A DNA stretch of 5,432 nt, from positions 1-5,432 of the forward strand of contig CAYMTN010000316.1 of the NCBI GenBank assembly GCA_964393335.1, given 5' to 3'. Below are positions 4,989 through 5,432 of the stretch, in pieces. The notes below the pieces were generated by a model. The model had not been told where the DNA came from. It made no database searches and saw only the letters and a program-made list of their open reading frames with translations. A program made the translations under genes and the position numbers. Position 1 is the first letter of the stretch. Each line of letters starts with the position of its first letter. Origin of the DNA: CAYMTN01 sp964393335 (GTDB lineage: Bacteria > Chloroflexota > Anaerolineae > Aggregatilineales > Aggregatilineaceae).

Positions 4989-5396
4989 ATGACCTATTCA
5001 AACGACTATGACGAGTACGACGACGAGTACGAAACGGAGGAGGCCGATCCCCCGGCCCGCCCGCGCATGGCAACCCGCCGCCGGGAAACACCGATCGCAC
5101 AGCAGGCATTCGACTGGGGCATCAGCGGCAGCATCATTGCCATTTTGATCCTGACGGCCCTCTATGCGTTTTCGCCCATCGATCTCGTGCCGGACGTGAT
5201 CCCGATTGCCGGACAGGTCGATGACATCGCCGCCATTCTGGCCGGGGGCGGTTCGATCACATTCCTGACGATCATACGCTACGTGCTGCGCAGCCGGGTT
5301 GGGCGCTGGGGCTGCTTGCTGGTGATCGTGTTGACGTCCATCGGGGCATTCGCTGTATTCTGGGTGCTGATGCGCCTGCTCGACATGGTCGTCTGA
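4989..5396 (+). CDS. DUF1232 (YkvA-like) small membrane protein with acidic tyrosine-rich N-terminus
   Basis: A 135-residue protein carrying the DUF1232 signature YAFSPIDLVPDVIPIAGQVD (residues 59-78) followed by DIAAIL. The biochemical role of this family is not established. Hydrophobic segments fall at about 46-61, 80-96 and 109-128, so it should be an integral membrane protein. Between the N-terminus and the first segment is a soluble region. Its first 20 residues hold ten Asp/Glu and four Tyr (Y3, Y7, Y10, Y14), followed by a basic patch (RMATRRR, 26-32). The tail is partly written by an 11-base tandem DNA repeat. The ATG at 4989 is preceded by GAGAAAG (4975-4981) at about 7 bases; a better AGGAG (4969-4973) is 15 bases away. 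A Met at residue 27 could start a shorter form but has no ribosome site. It is transcribed away from the polysaccharide operon, sharing a 217-base divergent region, so co-regulation is possible but unproven. Confidence 0.88.
   Translation: MTYSNDYDEYDDEYETEEADPPARPRMATRRRETPIAQQAFDWGISGSIIAILILTALYAFSPIDLVPDVIPIAGQVDDIAAILAGGGSITFLTIIRYVLRSRVGRWGCLLVIVLTSIGAFAVFWVLMRLLDMVV
5010..5032 (+). repeat. Tandem 11-base repeat inside the DUF1232 gene
   Basis: GACGAGTACGA occurs at 5010-5020 and 5022-5032 with a 12-base period, in frame. It encodes the repeated Asp-Glu-Tyr-Asp/Glu part of the acidic N-terminal tail. The exact period of four codons suggests the tail can grow or shrink by repeat slippage. 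Confidence 0.6.
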
Positions 5397-5432
5397 ATCG
5401 CCACCATCCGGGCATTATTCCGGGCTGGGTTC

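Noticed and set aside
5397..5432. Possible terminator hairpin CCGG-N8-CCGG after the DUF1232 gene
   Set aside because: The stem is only four base pairs and no T run follows within the window.

Overview
The window reads as a chromosomal exopolysaccharide/capsule locus from a moderately GC-rich bacterium. Six genes lie head to tail on the minus strand, and one divergent gene lies on the plus strand at the right edge. The long, beta-helix-tailed form of glucose-1-phosphate thymidylyltransferase, the tandem short Wzz-like proteins with a separate tyrosine kinase, and the DUF1232 neighbour together suggest a Chloroflexota (Anaerolineae-like) genome. That placement is an inference from gene content; no rRNA or other marker gene is present.

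Minus-strand cluster, in transcription order from right to left: a Wzz-like chain-length protein (4771-4055); a second Wzz-like protein (3914-3243); a CpsD/CapB-type tyrosine autokinase (3242-2580); a long-form RmlA (2537-1467); a Cof-type HAD phosphatase (1452-625); and the N-terminal part of RmlB (610-1, cut by the window edge). From the second Wzz gene onward the genes are tightly packed, with gaps of 0, 42, 14 and 14 bases, and each has a clear Shine-Dalgarno sequence. They look like one operon. The first Wzz gene is separated from the second by 140 bases that hold a second perfect TATAAT box, so the operon may have two entry points.

Functionally, RmlA and RmlB make dTDP-glucose and then dTDP-4-keto-6-deoxyglucose, the entry to dTDP-L-rhamnose and other deoxysugars. 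The Wzz-like proteins and the kinase would set chain length or activity of polymer assembly at the inner membrane. The HAD phosphatase in the middle of the rml genes has no obvious assigned step.

The plus-strand gene (4989-5396) encodes a small DUF1232 membrane protein with an acidic, tyrosine-rich N-terminus. The 217-base divergent region between it and the operon is rich in inverted repeats. These include two overlapping, mutually exclusive hairpins just before the DUF1232 start, an inverted repeat between the two putative -35 elements, and a strong Shine-Dalgarno sequence sitting unusually far (37 bases) from the first Wzz start codon. These regulatory structures, rather than the enzymes, are the least ordinary part of the window. 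I see no mobile element, CRISPR array, RNA gene or clear intrinsic terminator.
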